DNA from: an uncultured Armatimonadota bacterium
GTDB taxonomy: Bacteria; Armatimonadota; Fimbriimonadia; Fimbriimonadales; Fimbriimonadaceae
Assembly: GCA_903899015.1 (NCBI GenBank)
Contig: CAIUHP010000028.1
Span: forward strand, 62,001 to 126,000
Length of the DNA stretch: 64,000 nucleotides
Direction: 5' to 3'
Shown here: positions 1-8,725 of the stretch, in pieces
Layout: the number at the start of each line of letters is the position of its first letter
How positions within the stretch are numbered: position 1 is the first letter of the stretch
Program-made: the position numbers and the translations under genes
Notes under the pieces: generated by a model
What the model was told of the DNA's origin: nothing
Seen by the model: only the letters and a program-made list of their open reading frames with translations
Databases searched by the model: none

Positions 1-177
1 TTTGTATTCCACTGGTCCGCCGCCAGGGAGGTTCTGGACGGTGTACTGAACATCGATGGATTTCGCTGTCTGAAGTTGCTTTGTATGCTTTTCGAGCAGC
101 GAGTCACCCGACCCGGTTTGAGTGGTAATGACGGCACCAAGAATGCCTGTTAATCCGATAAGGAAAGGAATTTTCAT
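1..177 (-). CDS. Partial secreted protein, possibly LolA-like
   Basis: Only the first 59 codons are inside the window; the gene runs off the left edge. The start is the ATG at 177. The N-terminus (MKIPFLIGLTGILGAV) is a short basic, then hydrophobic, signal peptide. The mature part begins with a SLLEKHTKQLQTAKSIDVQY-type helix and strand. That resembles the start of LolA/LolB-like outer-membrane lipoprotein-carrier folds, in which an 'l..a...l..a.s....y' helix precedes the beta sheet. The family call is a weak inference from this fragment; export is better supported. Confidence 0.5.
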   Translation of the reverse strand, partial: MKIPFLIGLTGILGAVITTQTGSGDSLLEKHTKQLQTAKSIDVQYTVQNLPGGGPVEYK

Positions 178-272
178 AATTCGACCCGGAAAGCGCTGGA
201 GGCGCAAAGAATATGATGCGGGACAACCCTGTTTCGTTTCCTAAGAATTCGTTAATCTTAGGTCCCGTAAAC

Positions 273-305
273 AGAAGAGTGGAAAGCCGGAAGACCTTCC
301 ACTCT
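273..305 (-). terminator. Hairpin terminator downstream of ppdK
   Basis: A 9-bp perfect stem (AGAGTGGAA at 276-284 with TTCCACTCT at 297-305) lies 32 bases past the ppdK stop. On the minus strand it is followed by a modest T-containing stretch (TCTGTTTAC). The U-tract is weak, but position and stem strength suit an intrinsic terminator that also separates ppdK from the partial gene beyond it. Confidence 0.55.
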
Positions 306-336
306 TTCTTATGTTACCAAGACAATGGCCGTTGCT

Positions 337-3033
337 TTACTTGTCGTTGGTGACTTTAACGTTCTTTTGAATCGCAGCCTGAGCAGCCGCGAGTCGAGCG
401 ATAGGCACTCGGAACGGTGAGCAGCTAACGTAGTCCAATCCGATTTCTTGGCAGAAGAAGATCGATTCGGGGTCGCCGCCATGCTCGCCGCAGATTCCAC
501 ACTTCATGCCTGGGCGTGAAGCTCGTCCTTCGTCAACCGCCATTCGCATCAAGCGACCAACGCCAACCGTGTCGAGAGTCTCAAATGGGTTGCGAGTCAG
601 AATCTTCTGATCCACATACTTGCCCAAGAACTTGCTCTCAGCGTCGTCTCGGCTGAAGCCGAACGATGTTTGAGTAAGGTCGTTGGTTCCGAAGGAGAAG
701 AACTGAGCGTACTGAGCAATTTCTCCCGCGGTGAGAGCGGCACGAGGAATTTCGATCATCGTTCCGAATGAGTAAGGAATTTCCACGCCTTGCTCAGCAA
801 CGATCTTCTTTGCTTCCGCTTCAAGCTGATTTTGAACCACTCGAAGCTCGTTGACCGTGCTTACGAGGGGAATCATAATCTCAGGATAGACCTGCTTGCC
901 TTCCTTGATCAGCTTTGCGGCTGCCTGAAGGATGGCGCGAGTTTGCATAACGACCAAGCCTGGGAAGACGATCGAGAGTCGAACGCCTCGAAGACCGAGC
1001 ATTGGGTTCGATTCCTTCATGCTTTCAACTTCGTGAAGCATCTTCATCTTCTCAGCCAACTGCTCATCAAGACCGGTCTGACCGAGGTCAATCTTAGTCT
1101 TAAGCTCAGTTGTTTCTCGAACCAACTGCTCGAAGTTCGGTAGGAACTCGTGGAGAGGAGGATCGATGAGTCGAACGGTGACCGGGAGGCCTTGCATGAC
1201 TTCGAAAATGCCTTCGAAGTCGTTCTGCTGGACGACCTGGAGCTTGTCCAGAGCGGCTTGTCGTACGGCTTCATCCTTCGTCAAGATCATTTCTTGAACG
1301 ATTGGAAGTCGATCGGACTCGAAGAACATATGCTCGGTTCGGCAAAGTCCGATACCTTCAGCACCGAATTCAAGTGCTTGAGCGGCGTCACGAGGATTAT
1401 CGGCATTGGTTCGAACCTTCATGGTTCGAGCCGCATCTGCCCAAGCCATCAGTTCGCCAAAGGAACCGCTAACTTCGGGAGCAATCAGTTTGAGCGCGCC
1501 AAGATAAACGTTTCCAGTTGAACCGTCCATCGTGATGACATCGCCTTCATTTACGACGGTACCGTCGACGGAGAACTTTCGGTTGTGAGTATCGACTGCA
1601 AGAGCCTCTGCACCCGCAACACACGGAATTCCGAATCCGCGAGCAACAACGGCTGCGTGGGAAGTCTTTCCACCGCGAGCGGTGAGAACTCCCTGGGCTG
1701 CCATCATGCCATGGACGTCGTCTGGGTTGGTTTCATCTCGAACCAAAATGACTTCGTGGTTGAGACCACCATGCTTGCCACGCTCGGCTGCGCGGTCCGC
1801 ATCAAATACGACCTCACCAACGGCAGCTCCTGGCGAAGCAGCAAGTCCCTTGGCGAGCAATTTGGCGCCGTGAAGGGATTCAGGATCGATTCGTGGGTGA
1901 AGGAGCTGATCGAGGTGTGATCCGGTCACTCGCGAAAGCGCTTCTTCTTTCGTAATGAGACCTTCGTGAACCATGTCGACTGCAATCTTGACGGCAGCTG
2001 GACCGGTTCTCTTACCACTTCGGCACTGAAGCATAAACAGCTTGTTGTGCTCGATGGTGAACTCGAGGTCTTGCATGTCGCGGTAGTGGTTCTCAAGCTT
2101 CGTGGACATCTCCATGAACTGTCGGAACACATCCGGATTCTGTTTCTCAAGCTCGGTGATGGGAACAGGCGTTCGGACGCCGGCAACAACGTCTTCGCCC
2201 TGAGCATTCATCAGGTATTCGCCGAAAACTTCGTGAGTACCAACCGATGGGTCGCGCGTGAACGCAACGCCAGTTCCGCAGTCGTCGCCAGCGTTTCCGT
2301 AAACCATCGACTGGACGTTAACCGCAGTTCCAATTTCGTCAGGAATCTTTTCGCTTCTGCGATAGAAAATAGCTCGATCGTTGTTCCACGAACGGAAAAC
2401 AGCTTCGACTGACAGGGCAAGCTGCTCGAAAGGATCGGTTGGGAATTCTCGACCGGTGTGATCGGTGACGTGCTTCAAGAACAAGCCACAGACTTCTTCC
2501 AAGTGGGCCGCATCGAGATCGAGGTCAGTCTTAGCGCCAACTTTCTTTTTGTAGCCGGAGAAGATCTCTTCATCAAAGCCATGCTTGCTCAAGCCGAACG
2601 AGACGTCGGAGAACATCATGATGAATCGGCGATATGAGTCGTAAACGAATCTCGGATTACCGGTCTCTTCGATCAGTGCTTTGATAGTTGTTGGGTTCAA
2701 GCCAAGGTTGAGGACCGTGTCCATCATTCCTGGCATGGAGAAGCGAGCACCACTTCGAACGGAAACGAGCAAGGGCTTGGTTGAGCCTCCGAATGTTCGC
2801 CCCATCTGGTTTTCGACATCGGCAACTGCTGCCTTAACTTCGTCCATAAGGCCAGCGGGAAGTGCTTTGCCTGCATCGTAGTATTCAGTGCATACCTCGG
2901 TGGTGATGGTGAATCCAGGAGGCACAGGCAGACCAATATTGGTCATTTCGCAAAGATTTGCTCCTTTGCCGCCAAGGAGGTCTCGCATCGCAGCACTCCC
3001 TTCGCGGAAGAGATATACGCGCTTTTTACTCAT
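337..3033 (-). CDS. ppdK: Pyruvate, phosphate dikinase
   Basis: This 898-residue cytoplasmic enzyme interconverts pyruvate + ATP + phosphate and PEP + AMP + pyrophosphate. The length is close to the usual 870-900. The N-terminal ATP-grasp domain starts with GGKGANLCEMTNIGLPVPPG. The swivelling domain carries the phosphohistidine motif GGKTSHAAVVARG, with catalytic His at about residue 459. The C-terminal PEP/pyruvate barrel has the FGTNDLTQTSFGFSRDD signature and the CGICGEHGGDP active-site cysteine near residue 848. The ATG at 3033 has a GGAG-type ribosome site about 11 bases upstream. The gene stands alone, with a hairpin behind it. It is consistent with PPi-linked glycolysis or gluconeogenesis; direction cannot be read from sequence. 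Confidence 0.97.
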   Translation of the reverse strand: MSKKRVYLFREGSAAMRDLLGGKGANLCEMTNIGLPVPPGFTITTEVCTEYYDAGKALPAGLMDEVKAAVADVENQMGRTFGGSTKPLLVSVRSGARFSMPGMMDTVLNLGLNPTTIKALIEETGNPRFVYDSYRRFIMMFSDVSFGLSKHGFDEEIFSGYKKKVGAKTDLDLDAAHLEEVCGLFLKHVTDHTGREFPTDPFEQLALSVEAVFRSWNNDRAIFYRRSEKIPDEIGTAVNVQSMVYGNAGDDCGTGVAFTRDPSVGTHEVFGEYLMNAQGEDVVAGVRTPVPITELEKQNPDVFRQFMEMSTKLENHYRDMQDLEFTIEHNKLFMLQCRSGKRTGPAAVKIAVDMVHEGLITKEEALSRVTGSHLDQLLHPRIDPESLHGAKLLAKGLAASPGAAVGEVVFDADRAAERGKHGGLNHEVILVRDETNPDDVHGMMAAQGVLTARGGKTSHAAVVARGFGIPCVAGAEALAVDTHNRKFSVDGTVVNEGDVITMDGSTGNVYLGALKLIAPEVSGSFGELMAWADAARTMKVRTNADNPRDAAQALEFGAEGIGLCRTEHMFFESDRLPIVQEMILTKDEAVRQAALDKLQVVQQNDFEGIFEVMQGLPVTVRLIDPPLHEFLPNFEQLVRETTELKTKIDLGQTGLDEQLAEKMKMLHEVESMKESNPMLGLRGVRLSIVFPGLVVMQTRAILQAAAKLIKEGKQVYPEIMIPLVSTVNELRVVQNQLEAEAKKIVAEQGVEIPYSFGTMIEIPRAALTAGEIAQYAQFFSFGTNDLTQTSFGFSRDDAESKFLGKYVDQKILTRNPFETLDTVGVGRLMRMAVDEGRASRPGMKCGICGEHGGDPESIFFCQEIGLDYVSCSPFRVPIARLAAAQAAIQKNVKVTNDK

Positions 3034-3245
3034 ATTTAATTAGGGTCTCCAAAAGATGTTGTGCAGCAGACGCGACGACACTGGCGGTCCGGAGCTAAGA
3101 CAAACGGCCAAGTTTACCGCCCTTGGACCCGGGACTTTTCACGTTTTCTTAGTGTCTTCATTAAGATCGGTTGCCTGAAGTTTTGTTCAGGTTCAAAAAG
3201 GCGAACGTTTTCCGACTTATCATGGGTCCATCCAAAGGGGGAATC

Positions 3246-3914
3246 ATGTCACTTAATGTTTTTCGAAAGTTATCCGTATTAAGCGTTCTTGCTCTATCTA
3301 CCGTTCTCTTATCGGCAAGTGCTTGGGCAAGCGATACTGCCAAAGTTTCATTCAACGAGTCGATCCGGAAGGAGAGTAAGACAGTAACTGAGTCGACTCT
3401 TTCAGGTTCTTCTTCTGAGACTCAAACAAAATGGTCGATTAATGGCGAACTGTCGTTGACGGATTCAACCGTTAAGTCGATAAATGGTGACTCTGACTTT
3501 AAACTCGCGGTTGGAAAGTTCGAATTCAAAGGAAAACTTCAGGATGATCCAGACTACGCTCCTGGCAAAACATCGGCTCGCTTAACACTTAAGTCTGGGA
3601 ACAGCTCAGACAAGTCTCGGTCCATTCTCGTAACGGTCCAACTCAAGTGGGACAAGAATAAGCTCGTCGCCAAGGCGGAAGCGAAAGGCTTTTATATTAA
3701 GTCCATCGCAGCAGAAGAGTTCGCGGACAATTTTTCAGGTGATATTAAAGCGGAAACGACTTCCGTGATCGAATTTGCAGGGCAATCAGCCCACATCACG
3801 ATCCCTTTCGACGGAAAAGTGAATCGAAAATCGGGAGGCGGTGAGACGGGAAGTGGATCTGTTTCAGGCTTCGCAGCTACCGTAAATATTCGTGGAGAGG
3901 GTCGCAAGCAATAG
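3246..3914 (+). CDS. Secreted protein of unknown function
   Basis: A 222-residue protein I do not recognise. The ATG at 3246 is chosen because an AAAGGGGG ribosome site lies 4 bases before it. It opens a clean signal peptide (MSLNVFRKLSVLSVLALSTV, cleavage near ASAWASD). An upstream in-frame start at 3171 would bury the signal. The mature part is rich in Ser, Thr, Lys and Asp with alternating hydrophobic residues, suggesting a soluble beta-rich fold. It has no cysteines in the mature part and no catalytic motif I can name. It ends 72 bases before rpmE with no terminator between them, so the two may share a transcript. Confidence 0.75.
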   Translation: MSLNVFRKLSVLSVLALSTVLLSASAWASDTAKVSFNESIRKESKTVTESTLSGSSSETQTKWSINGELSLTDSTVKSINGDSDFKLAVGKFEFKGKLQDDPDYAPGKTSARLTLKSGNSSDKSRSILVTVQLKWDKNKLVAKAEAKGFYIKSIAAEEFADNFSGDIKAETTSVIEFAGQSAHITIPFDGKVNRKSGGGETGSGSVSGFAATVNIRGEGRKQ

Positions 3915-3986
3915 GTGTCGTTGCTGCAGCCTTGTATTTCGGCGCTGAAAAATGCCAGACTACGGGTTCGTTTAGAAGGCAGCAAG

Positions 3987-4244
3987 ATGAAAGAAGGAAT
4001 TCACCCAAAGACATATCCCGTCGTTTTCGTTGATGGCGACCACGAGTGGGTAGGTGTGTCGACTCACAAGACTAACAACACCAAGGTTATCGACGGAATC
4101 GAGTGCTCAGTTATTAACGTTGACATTAGCGCATTCAGCCACCCGTTCTACACTGGCCAGAAGAAGCTGGTTGATACTGCAGGTCGAGTTGAGAAGTTTA
4201 TGCGACGCTACGGCGCACAAATGGCCAGTCAAGGCAAAAAGTAG
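3987..4244 (+). CDS. rpmE: 50S ribosomal protein L31, zinc-free form
   Basis: An 85-residue L31 recognised by its start MKEGIHPKTYPVVFVDGD, the SHPFYTGQKKLVDTAGRVEKF core and the RRYG tail. The ATG at 3987 is used because AGAAGG lies just upstream and it gives the canonical MKxxIHP N-terminus; longer in-frame starts add unrelated residues. The zinc-ribbon cysteines of classical L31 (CxC...CxxC) are absent; only one Cys remains. This is the C-minus type, which in other bacteria works under zinc limitation. No second L31 is visible here. A strong terminator follows. Confidence 0.93.
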   Translation: MKEGIHPKTYPVVFVDGDHEWVGVSTHKTNNTKVIDGIECSVINVDISAFSHPFYTGQKKLVDTAGRVEKFMRRYGAQMASQGKK

Positions 4245-4267
4245 ACACAACAAGCTGTCTCACAAAT

Positions 4268-4300
4268 CAGGAACCTGTGCAAGCAGGTTCCTGTTTTTTT
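4268..4300 (+). terminator. Intrinsic terminator after rpmE
   Basis: A perfect 10-bp stem (CAGGAACCTG at 4268-4277 with CAGGTTCCTG at 4284-4293) has a 6-base loop and is followed directly by seven T. Textbook rho-independent terminator. Confidence 0.93.
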
Positions 4301-4344
4301 GAATGAGCTTCTTATTCCAAACGTTTTTCGTCCGTTAAGCATCA

Positions 4345-5262
4345 ATGAGTTCTAAGAAAAAAACCTCTCCTAAATCTAAAGTTATCGCAGCCGTCATGAT
4401 CGTGGCTGCTTTGGGTGGTGGTCTGCTTTGGCTCAGAAAGGATGCAAATGGTCTGCGTAATGCGTTGAGTTATCACTACTGGATCGACCGGTATACCGGA
4501 GTCGAGACTTACAAGCCAGAAGTGAAGTACTTCACTCGGGGCAGTCGAGATCACAAAGACGTTTGCTTCACGTTCGATGACGGTCCTCACGAAGCAGGCG
4601 CACCGCTTATCCTCGACAACCTAAAGAAAGCAGGAGTCCACGCAACATTTTTCGTTGTCGGTATTCGCGTCAAGCAGCATCCTGAGCTTGTGAAGCGAAT
4701 GATTGACGAAGGAAATGAAGTAGGGAACCACACCCAAGATCACCTTCGGCTTGATGGACTTCCCATCAAGAATGTTCAGGCTGAAATCGAGAATTGCGCA
4801 ACCAATATTGAGCGCGCATGCGGCAGACGACCCGCTCTGTTAAGACCCCCTGGAATGCGATTTAAGCATGAAACGTTAGCCTTGGCTACCAAACTGGGTT
4901 ACACGACGGTTGGCTGGAACGTTGGTGCTCAGGACTTCGTCCCTGCGCCCAGCGGTCACCCAACAAAGGAGATGGAAGATGAAATCCACACCACTCCCGA
5001 CCAGGTTGCTGAGCGAGTGATTAAAGGTGTGAAGCCGGGCGTCATTATCCTGCTTCACGACAACCCAGTAACGGCGCAGGCGCTACCCAAGATTTTTGAT
5101 TGGCTGAAGAAAGAAGGCTACACGGTGAAAACGGTGACTCAAATGCTCGCCGAGCTAAAACCGCCCGTTATTATTGAGCCGGATCCGGTGTTCGTTCCAC
5201 CCGCGAAAAAGAAGATGGTGAAAAGCCTTCCTTCGGTTGGGGCAACTACTCACAAAGCCTAG
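4345..5262 (+). CDS. Membrane-anchored NodB-type polysaccharide deacetylase
   Basis: A 305-residue protein with a basic N-terminus followed by one hydrophobic segment (about residues 13-29), so the catalytic domain is probably outside the membrane. The carbohydrate esterase 4 fold is shown by TFDDGPH (Asp78, Asp79, general-base region), HTQDH (His129, His133, metal ligands) and RPPGMRF. The motifs look intact, so activity on N-acetylated sugars of peptidoglycan or an exopolysaccharide is expected. The C-terminal ~30 residues are Pro/Lys-rich and probably flexible. No ribosome site is obvious before the ATG at 4345. The substrate is not predictable from sequence. Confidence 0.92.
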   Translation: MSSKKKTSPKSKVIAAVMIVAALGGGLLWLRKDANGLRNALSYHYWIDRYTGVETYKPEVKYFTRGSRDHKDVCFTFDDGPHEAGAPLILDNLKKAGVHATFFVVGIRVKQHPELVKRMIDEGNEVGNHTQDHLRLDGLPIKNVQAEIENCATNIERACGRRPALLRPPGMRFKHETLALATKLGYTTVGWNVGAQDFVPAPSGHPTKEMEDEIHTTPDQVAERVIKGVKPGVIILLHDNPVTAQALPKIFDWLKKEGYTVKTVTQMLAELKPPVIIEPDPVFVPPAKKKMVKSLPSVGATTHKA

Positions 5263-5302
5263 GTATGAGCGATCTTGAGCGATCCTCGCCCATAATGAGG
5301 GC

Positions 5303-6619
5303 ATGTCAGCGACCGCAGATGCTCACAATCATCGACTTCCACTTGCTCAGGCGGACCCAACCGTTTCTGCCCTTATTCAAAGGGAAGAAGCTCGCCAAGA
5401 GCACAATCTTGAACTGATTGCCAGCGAGAACATCGCCAGCCTTGCTGTTCGGCAGGCGATGATGAGCGTTCTAACCGATAAATATGCCGAAGGGTATCCC
5501 GGAGCGCGATATTACGGTGGCTGCGAAGTAGTTGATGAGGTTGAGAACATTGCCCGAGACCGAGCCAAGGAACTTTTTGGCGCCGAATATGTTAACGTTC
5601 AACCGCACTCCGGCAGCCAAGCCAACATGGCGGTTTACTTCACGTTCATCAAGCCAGGAGATACGGTTATGGGTATGGATTTGTCCCAAGGTGGACACCT
5701 TACTCATGGTTCGGGAGTCAATTTTTCGGGGCAACTGTACAATTTTGTGCCCTACGGCATTGATCCTAAGACTGAGCTGATCGATTACGATCTCGTGGCC
5801 TACACTGCCAAGAAAGTTAAGCCCAAAATGATCACAGTGGGTGCGAGTGCTTACTCTCGAATGATTGACTTCAAGGCCTTTCGTGAGATTGCTGACTCGG
5901 TCGGTGCCTTTTTGTTTGCGGATATTGCCCACCCAGCTGGGCTAATCGCGAAAGGTTTGCTACCCAGCCCGATTCAACATGCTCACGTAGTAACAACCAC
6001 TACTCATAAAACCCTTCGTGGCCCAAGAGGCGGCATGATTCTCGTAGGTAAGGATTTTGAGAACACTTTTGGAATCGTTGCTCCCAAGAGCGGCCGAACG
6101 AAAATGATTTCAGAACTGCTGGACAGCATGGTCATTCCCGGAGTCCAGGGTGGTCCTTTAATGCACGTGATCGCGGCTAAGGCAATCGGGTTTGGTGAAA
6201 ACTTGACTGAAGAGTTTGACGACTACGCCCGACAGATCATCAAGAATGCAAACGCATTAGCGACGGCCCTAATGGCAGAAGGTTTCCACATTATTTCCGG
6301 TGGAACCGACAATCACCTCATGCTGATTGACCTTCGAAACAAGGGCCTCACCGGAAAGGCGGCTCAGCTCGCGCTTGATCAGGCAAACATCACTTGTAAC
6401 AAGAATTCTGTTCCTTTTGATGATAAGTCTCCGCTAGTGACGAGCGGCATTCGACTCGGTACACCCGCGATTACAACTCGCGGCATGAAAGAACCGGAAA
6501 TGCAAGTAGTGGCGTCGCTTATCAGCAAACTACTGTCCAACATCGAAGATCCAGCCAACATCGCGGAAGTGCGGCAGGGTGTAATTGATCTTTGCTCGAA
6601 ATTCCCAATCCACGGTTAA
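5303..6619 (+). CDS. glyA: Serine hydroxymethyltransferase
   Basis: A 438-residue PLP enzyme that moves a one-carbon unit between serine and tetrahydrofolate, supplying glycine and methylene-THF. Diagnostic stretches are [33 protein letters not shown] and the PLP-lysine motif [14 protein letters not shown]. Length is normal (410-440). The ATG at 5303 follows CATAAT by six bases; GAGGG between them could serve as a ribosome site or, if CATAAT is a -10 box, the mRNA is leaderless. The next gene begins 4 bases after the stop, suggesting co-transcription. Confidence 0.97.
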   Translation: MSATADAHNHRLPLAQADPTVSALIQREEARQEHNLELIASENIASLAVRQAMMSVLTDKYAEGYPGARYYGGCEVVDEVENIARDRAKELFGAEYVNVQPHSGSQANMAVYFTFIKPGDTVMGMDLSQGGHLTHGSGVNFSGQLYNFVPYGIDPKTELIDYDLVAYTAKKVKPKMITVGASAYSRMIDFKAFREIADSVGAFLFADIAHPAGLIAKGLLPSPIQHAHVVTTTTHKTLRGPRGGMILVGKDFENTFGIVAPKSGRTKMISELLDSMVIPGVQGGPLMHVIAAKAIGFGENLTEEFDDYARQIIKNANALATALMAEGFHIISGGTDNHLMLIDLRNKGLTGKAAQLALDQANITCNKNSVPFDDKSPLVTSGIRLGTPAITTRGMKEPEMQVVASLISKLLSNIEDPANIAEVRQGVIDLCSKFPIHG

Positions 6620-6623
6620 GAAT

Positions 6624-7571
6624 ATGGAAGGCACAAATGGCCCAAGTCTTCGACCTTGGGCTGGTTCCGTATCACGGCTCGGAGGATCTTCTTCGTACGG
6701 AGTTTGGAAGGTGGCGATCGAGGCCTACTACCAGGATCATGTCGAAGAATCGCTTGCCCTTGCAACCGAATTAGGCGTCAGCAATCCTAACCATGAATGG
6801 TGGTATCGGCTCATCGAAGCGGAAGCCGTTACTCGCCAACAGAGCACAGTTGTTCCGGTGGATGAACTCATTTCGTTGGAGTACGTGCCTCACGAGGTGC
6901 ACCATTCCGAAAGGATCATTGCGGAAATCGCCAAGGCATCGTCGGAAGTGAGAACTCGGTTCGGCTGGAGCGAAGGTGCCAAAGTGATGGTTTCAGTGCT
7001 CGCAGAAGAGACTGATGCACCGTGGACGGTCGGTCGAGCTGGGTACATGATGGATAAGTACCCCTACGACAAGATCTGTCTGCCTCGAAACGCTACCCAC
7101 GCCTCAGAAGAGTTCGAACGCGTGGTGCGGCACGAATATGCCCATGTGATGGTGCTCATCTTATCAGAGGGGAAGGCAACCACCTATTTGCACGAAGCCG
7201 TGACGATGATCGCGGAGAATACGGTCCGACCAGAGGATTGGCATGGATTTGTTACCGGTCGGGAACCGTGGTTGCCGCCATTAGAACTCACCAACGCCTT
7301 TAACGATCTACACGATCCAAGCCGGTTCCATGCCCGGTCGCTCGCATACAGTCAGTCCGCCGCTTTGGGCTTCTATCTGAGTTCTATTGGAGGCGAAACG
7401 AAGATTGGCAATCTCTTACGAGGCTTCGGAGATAACAGCAATTGGACCGAAATCAAAATGGCCGTCACAAGCCAATCCGCCGCCGACGAAGCCCTCCGCG
7501 AGGTCTACGGCTTCGGAGAAACCGATCTGTTCAGCCAAGCGCATGAATGGCTGAAGTCGACATTTTCTTAG
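6624..7571 (+). CDS. Peptidase MA-like zinc metalloprotease
   Basis: A 315-residue protein with a gluzincin-type active site: HEYAH (His170, Glu171, His174) followed 17 residues later by YLHEAVTMIAEN, whose Glu191 sits where the third zinc ligand is expected. This spacing fits the peptidase MA-like family. The N-terminal ~60 residues look helical (TPR-like: YYQDHVEESLALATELGVSN). There is no signal peptide or membrane segment, so it is predicted to be cytoplasmic, which is less usual for the family. The start at 6624 is the first ATG after the glyA stop; no good ribosome site precedes it, so translational coupling to glyA is likely. Substrate unknown. Confidence 0.8.
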   Translation: MEGTNGPSLRPWAGSVSRLGGSSSYGVWKVAIEAYYQDHVEESLALATELGVSNPNHEWWYRLIEAEAVTRQQSTVVPVDELISLEYVPHEVHHSERIIAEIAKASSEVRTRFGWSEGAKVMVSVLAEETDAPWTVGRAGYMMDKYPYDKICLPRNATHASEEFERVVRHEYAHVMVLILSEGKATTYLHEAVTMIAENTVRPEDWHGFVTGREPWLPPLELTNAFNDLHDPSRFHARSLAYSQSAALGFYLSSIGGETKIGNLLRGFGDNSNWTEIKMAVTSQSAADEALREVYGFGETDLFSQAHEWLKSTFS

Positions 7572-7656
7572 CCGTAGGTGCATAAAGTCCATGAGGTCAA
7601 TTGCGGTTCCGTGAGTCGAATCTGTTTTCAGGTGTAGATATTGTTTCCAAGCATTT

Positions 7657-7767
7657 TGTAGAACGTGGATGGTTTGTGCCGCGGTTTTGCTTGTCGGGGT
7701 TTGTGCGAACCTACGGAGATTCGGGGTTTGGAAGCAAAGCCGGGGCACAACCCATCCCCGGTCTACA
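7657..7767. repeat. Palindromic dispersed repeat, degenerate copy
   Basis: About 110 bp that match, in inverse orientation, the core of the element at 27482-27596. Shared blocks include GTGCCGCGGTTTTGCTT (7677-7693), ACCTACG.AGATTCGGG and CCCCGGTCTACA at the right end. The two ends are roughly inverted copies of each other (GTAGAACGTGGATGGTTTGTG against CACAACCCATCCCCGGTCTAC), so it folds as a long imperfect hairpin. The rest of the 374-bp gap between the metalloprotease and the converging gene at 7946 shows no reading frame worth calling. Confidence 0.75.
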
Positions 7768-7945
7768 AGGGTTTACGATTGGGGTTTCTTGAGCCGAGTG
7801 TTTTGAATTTTTAAGTTGTCCAATCCGGCTTTGCAGACCCGGTTGCATGGCGTCGGAGGGAGACATCATGTCGCTCTGCGCAGACTTTGGAAGGAACCCA
7901 AATATCTATTTGCGCTGGACTTGGCGGAACGTGGGGGATTTTTGA

Positions 7946-8725
7946 TTAGATCGAGATTTCTGCCACAACGGGATAGTGGTCGGACACAAATTGGCCAAGT
8001 GGCTTTGACCTTAGGATCTCAGAATCAATTGGCACAAAGCCACCTCGTACGAAGATGTAGTCGATCTTGTCTCCGTAAATCAGATCCGTCCAACCATGAA
8101 AGGTTGTTTGCTCCTCACCGATGGGATGTACCGCGCGATAGCTGTCTTGGAATCCGGCTGAAAGCATGGCTTGAATCGTTTCCGATTGTTCGTGATCGTT
8201 GAAGTCCCCCGTGACTATCACGGGCAGAGATAACGGGCTTGAGTTGATCTGATTGCAAAGTAGCTCAATGCTCTTGATCCGGCTGTAGGAGTTCTCGTGG
8301 TCAATGTGCAGATTGTAGAAATCGAACACTGTTCCATCCGCCATGAAGCTCGCGTGAGTACAAATCCGCGTGCAAACGTTTCCCCACGTGGAGGATGCCA
8401 CCACCGATGGGGTGTCTGAGAACCAGAAGTAATCCCAGGACACGAGATCGATCTGGCGGCAATCGTAAAGAATCGCACTGTACTCGCCCTCTTTTGCACC
8501 GTCATCTCTCCCAACGCCGATCCATCGATAATGGGGAAGGGCATCTGTGATCTCGTCTAGTTGGAAGGACAGAACCTCTTGGAGTCCAACTAAGGCGCAG
8601 TTCGCGTCTTGGAGCATTGATAGAGCTGCGTTACGCCGAAACGGCCAACTATGGTCTCCATCGTTGGCCGTCCCGTATCGTATGTTGAAGGACATCACCT
8701 TCAAAGTCAGTTCCTTGTGACCCAT
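7946..8725 (-). CDS. Endonuclease/exonuclease/phosphatase family protein
   Basis: A 259-residue EEP-fold hydrolase. In order: VMSFNIRYG (first strand with the metal-binding Asn), LVGLQEV (metal-binding Glu), FYNLHIDHE, VIVTGDFNDHE (catalytic Asp/Asn) and the closing SDHYPVVAEI (catalytic Asp-His). All key motifs are present, so it should be an active phosphodiesterase or phosphomonoesterase. There is no signal peptide, so it is predicted to be cytoplasmic. The start ATG at 8725 overlaps the stop of the upstream oxidoreductase as TAATG, meaning coupled translation. The partner suggests a sugar or sugar-phosphate-type substrate, but this is only inference. Confidence 0.9.
   Translation of the reverse strand: MGHKELTLKVMSFNIRYGTANDGDHSWPFRRNAALSMLQDANCALVGLQEVLSFQLDEITDALPHYRWIGVGRDDGAKEGEYSAILYDCRQIDLVSWDYFWFSDTPSVVASSTWGNVCTRICTHASFMADGTVFDFYNLHIDHENSYSRIKSIELLCNQINSSPLSLPVIVTGDFNDHEQSETIQAMLSAGFQDSYRAVHPIGEEQTTFHGWTDLIYGDKIDYIFVRGGFVPIDSEILRSKPLGQFVSDHYPVVAEISI

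Noticed and set aside
1585-2412. Several plus-strand open frames inside ppdK
   Set aside because: They are antisense shadows of a long conserved gene and contain no protein-family motifs.
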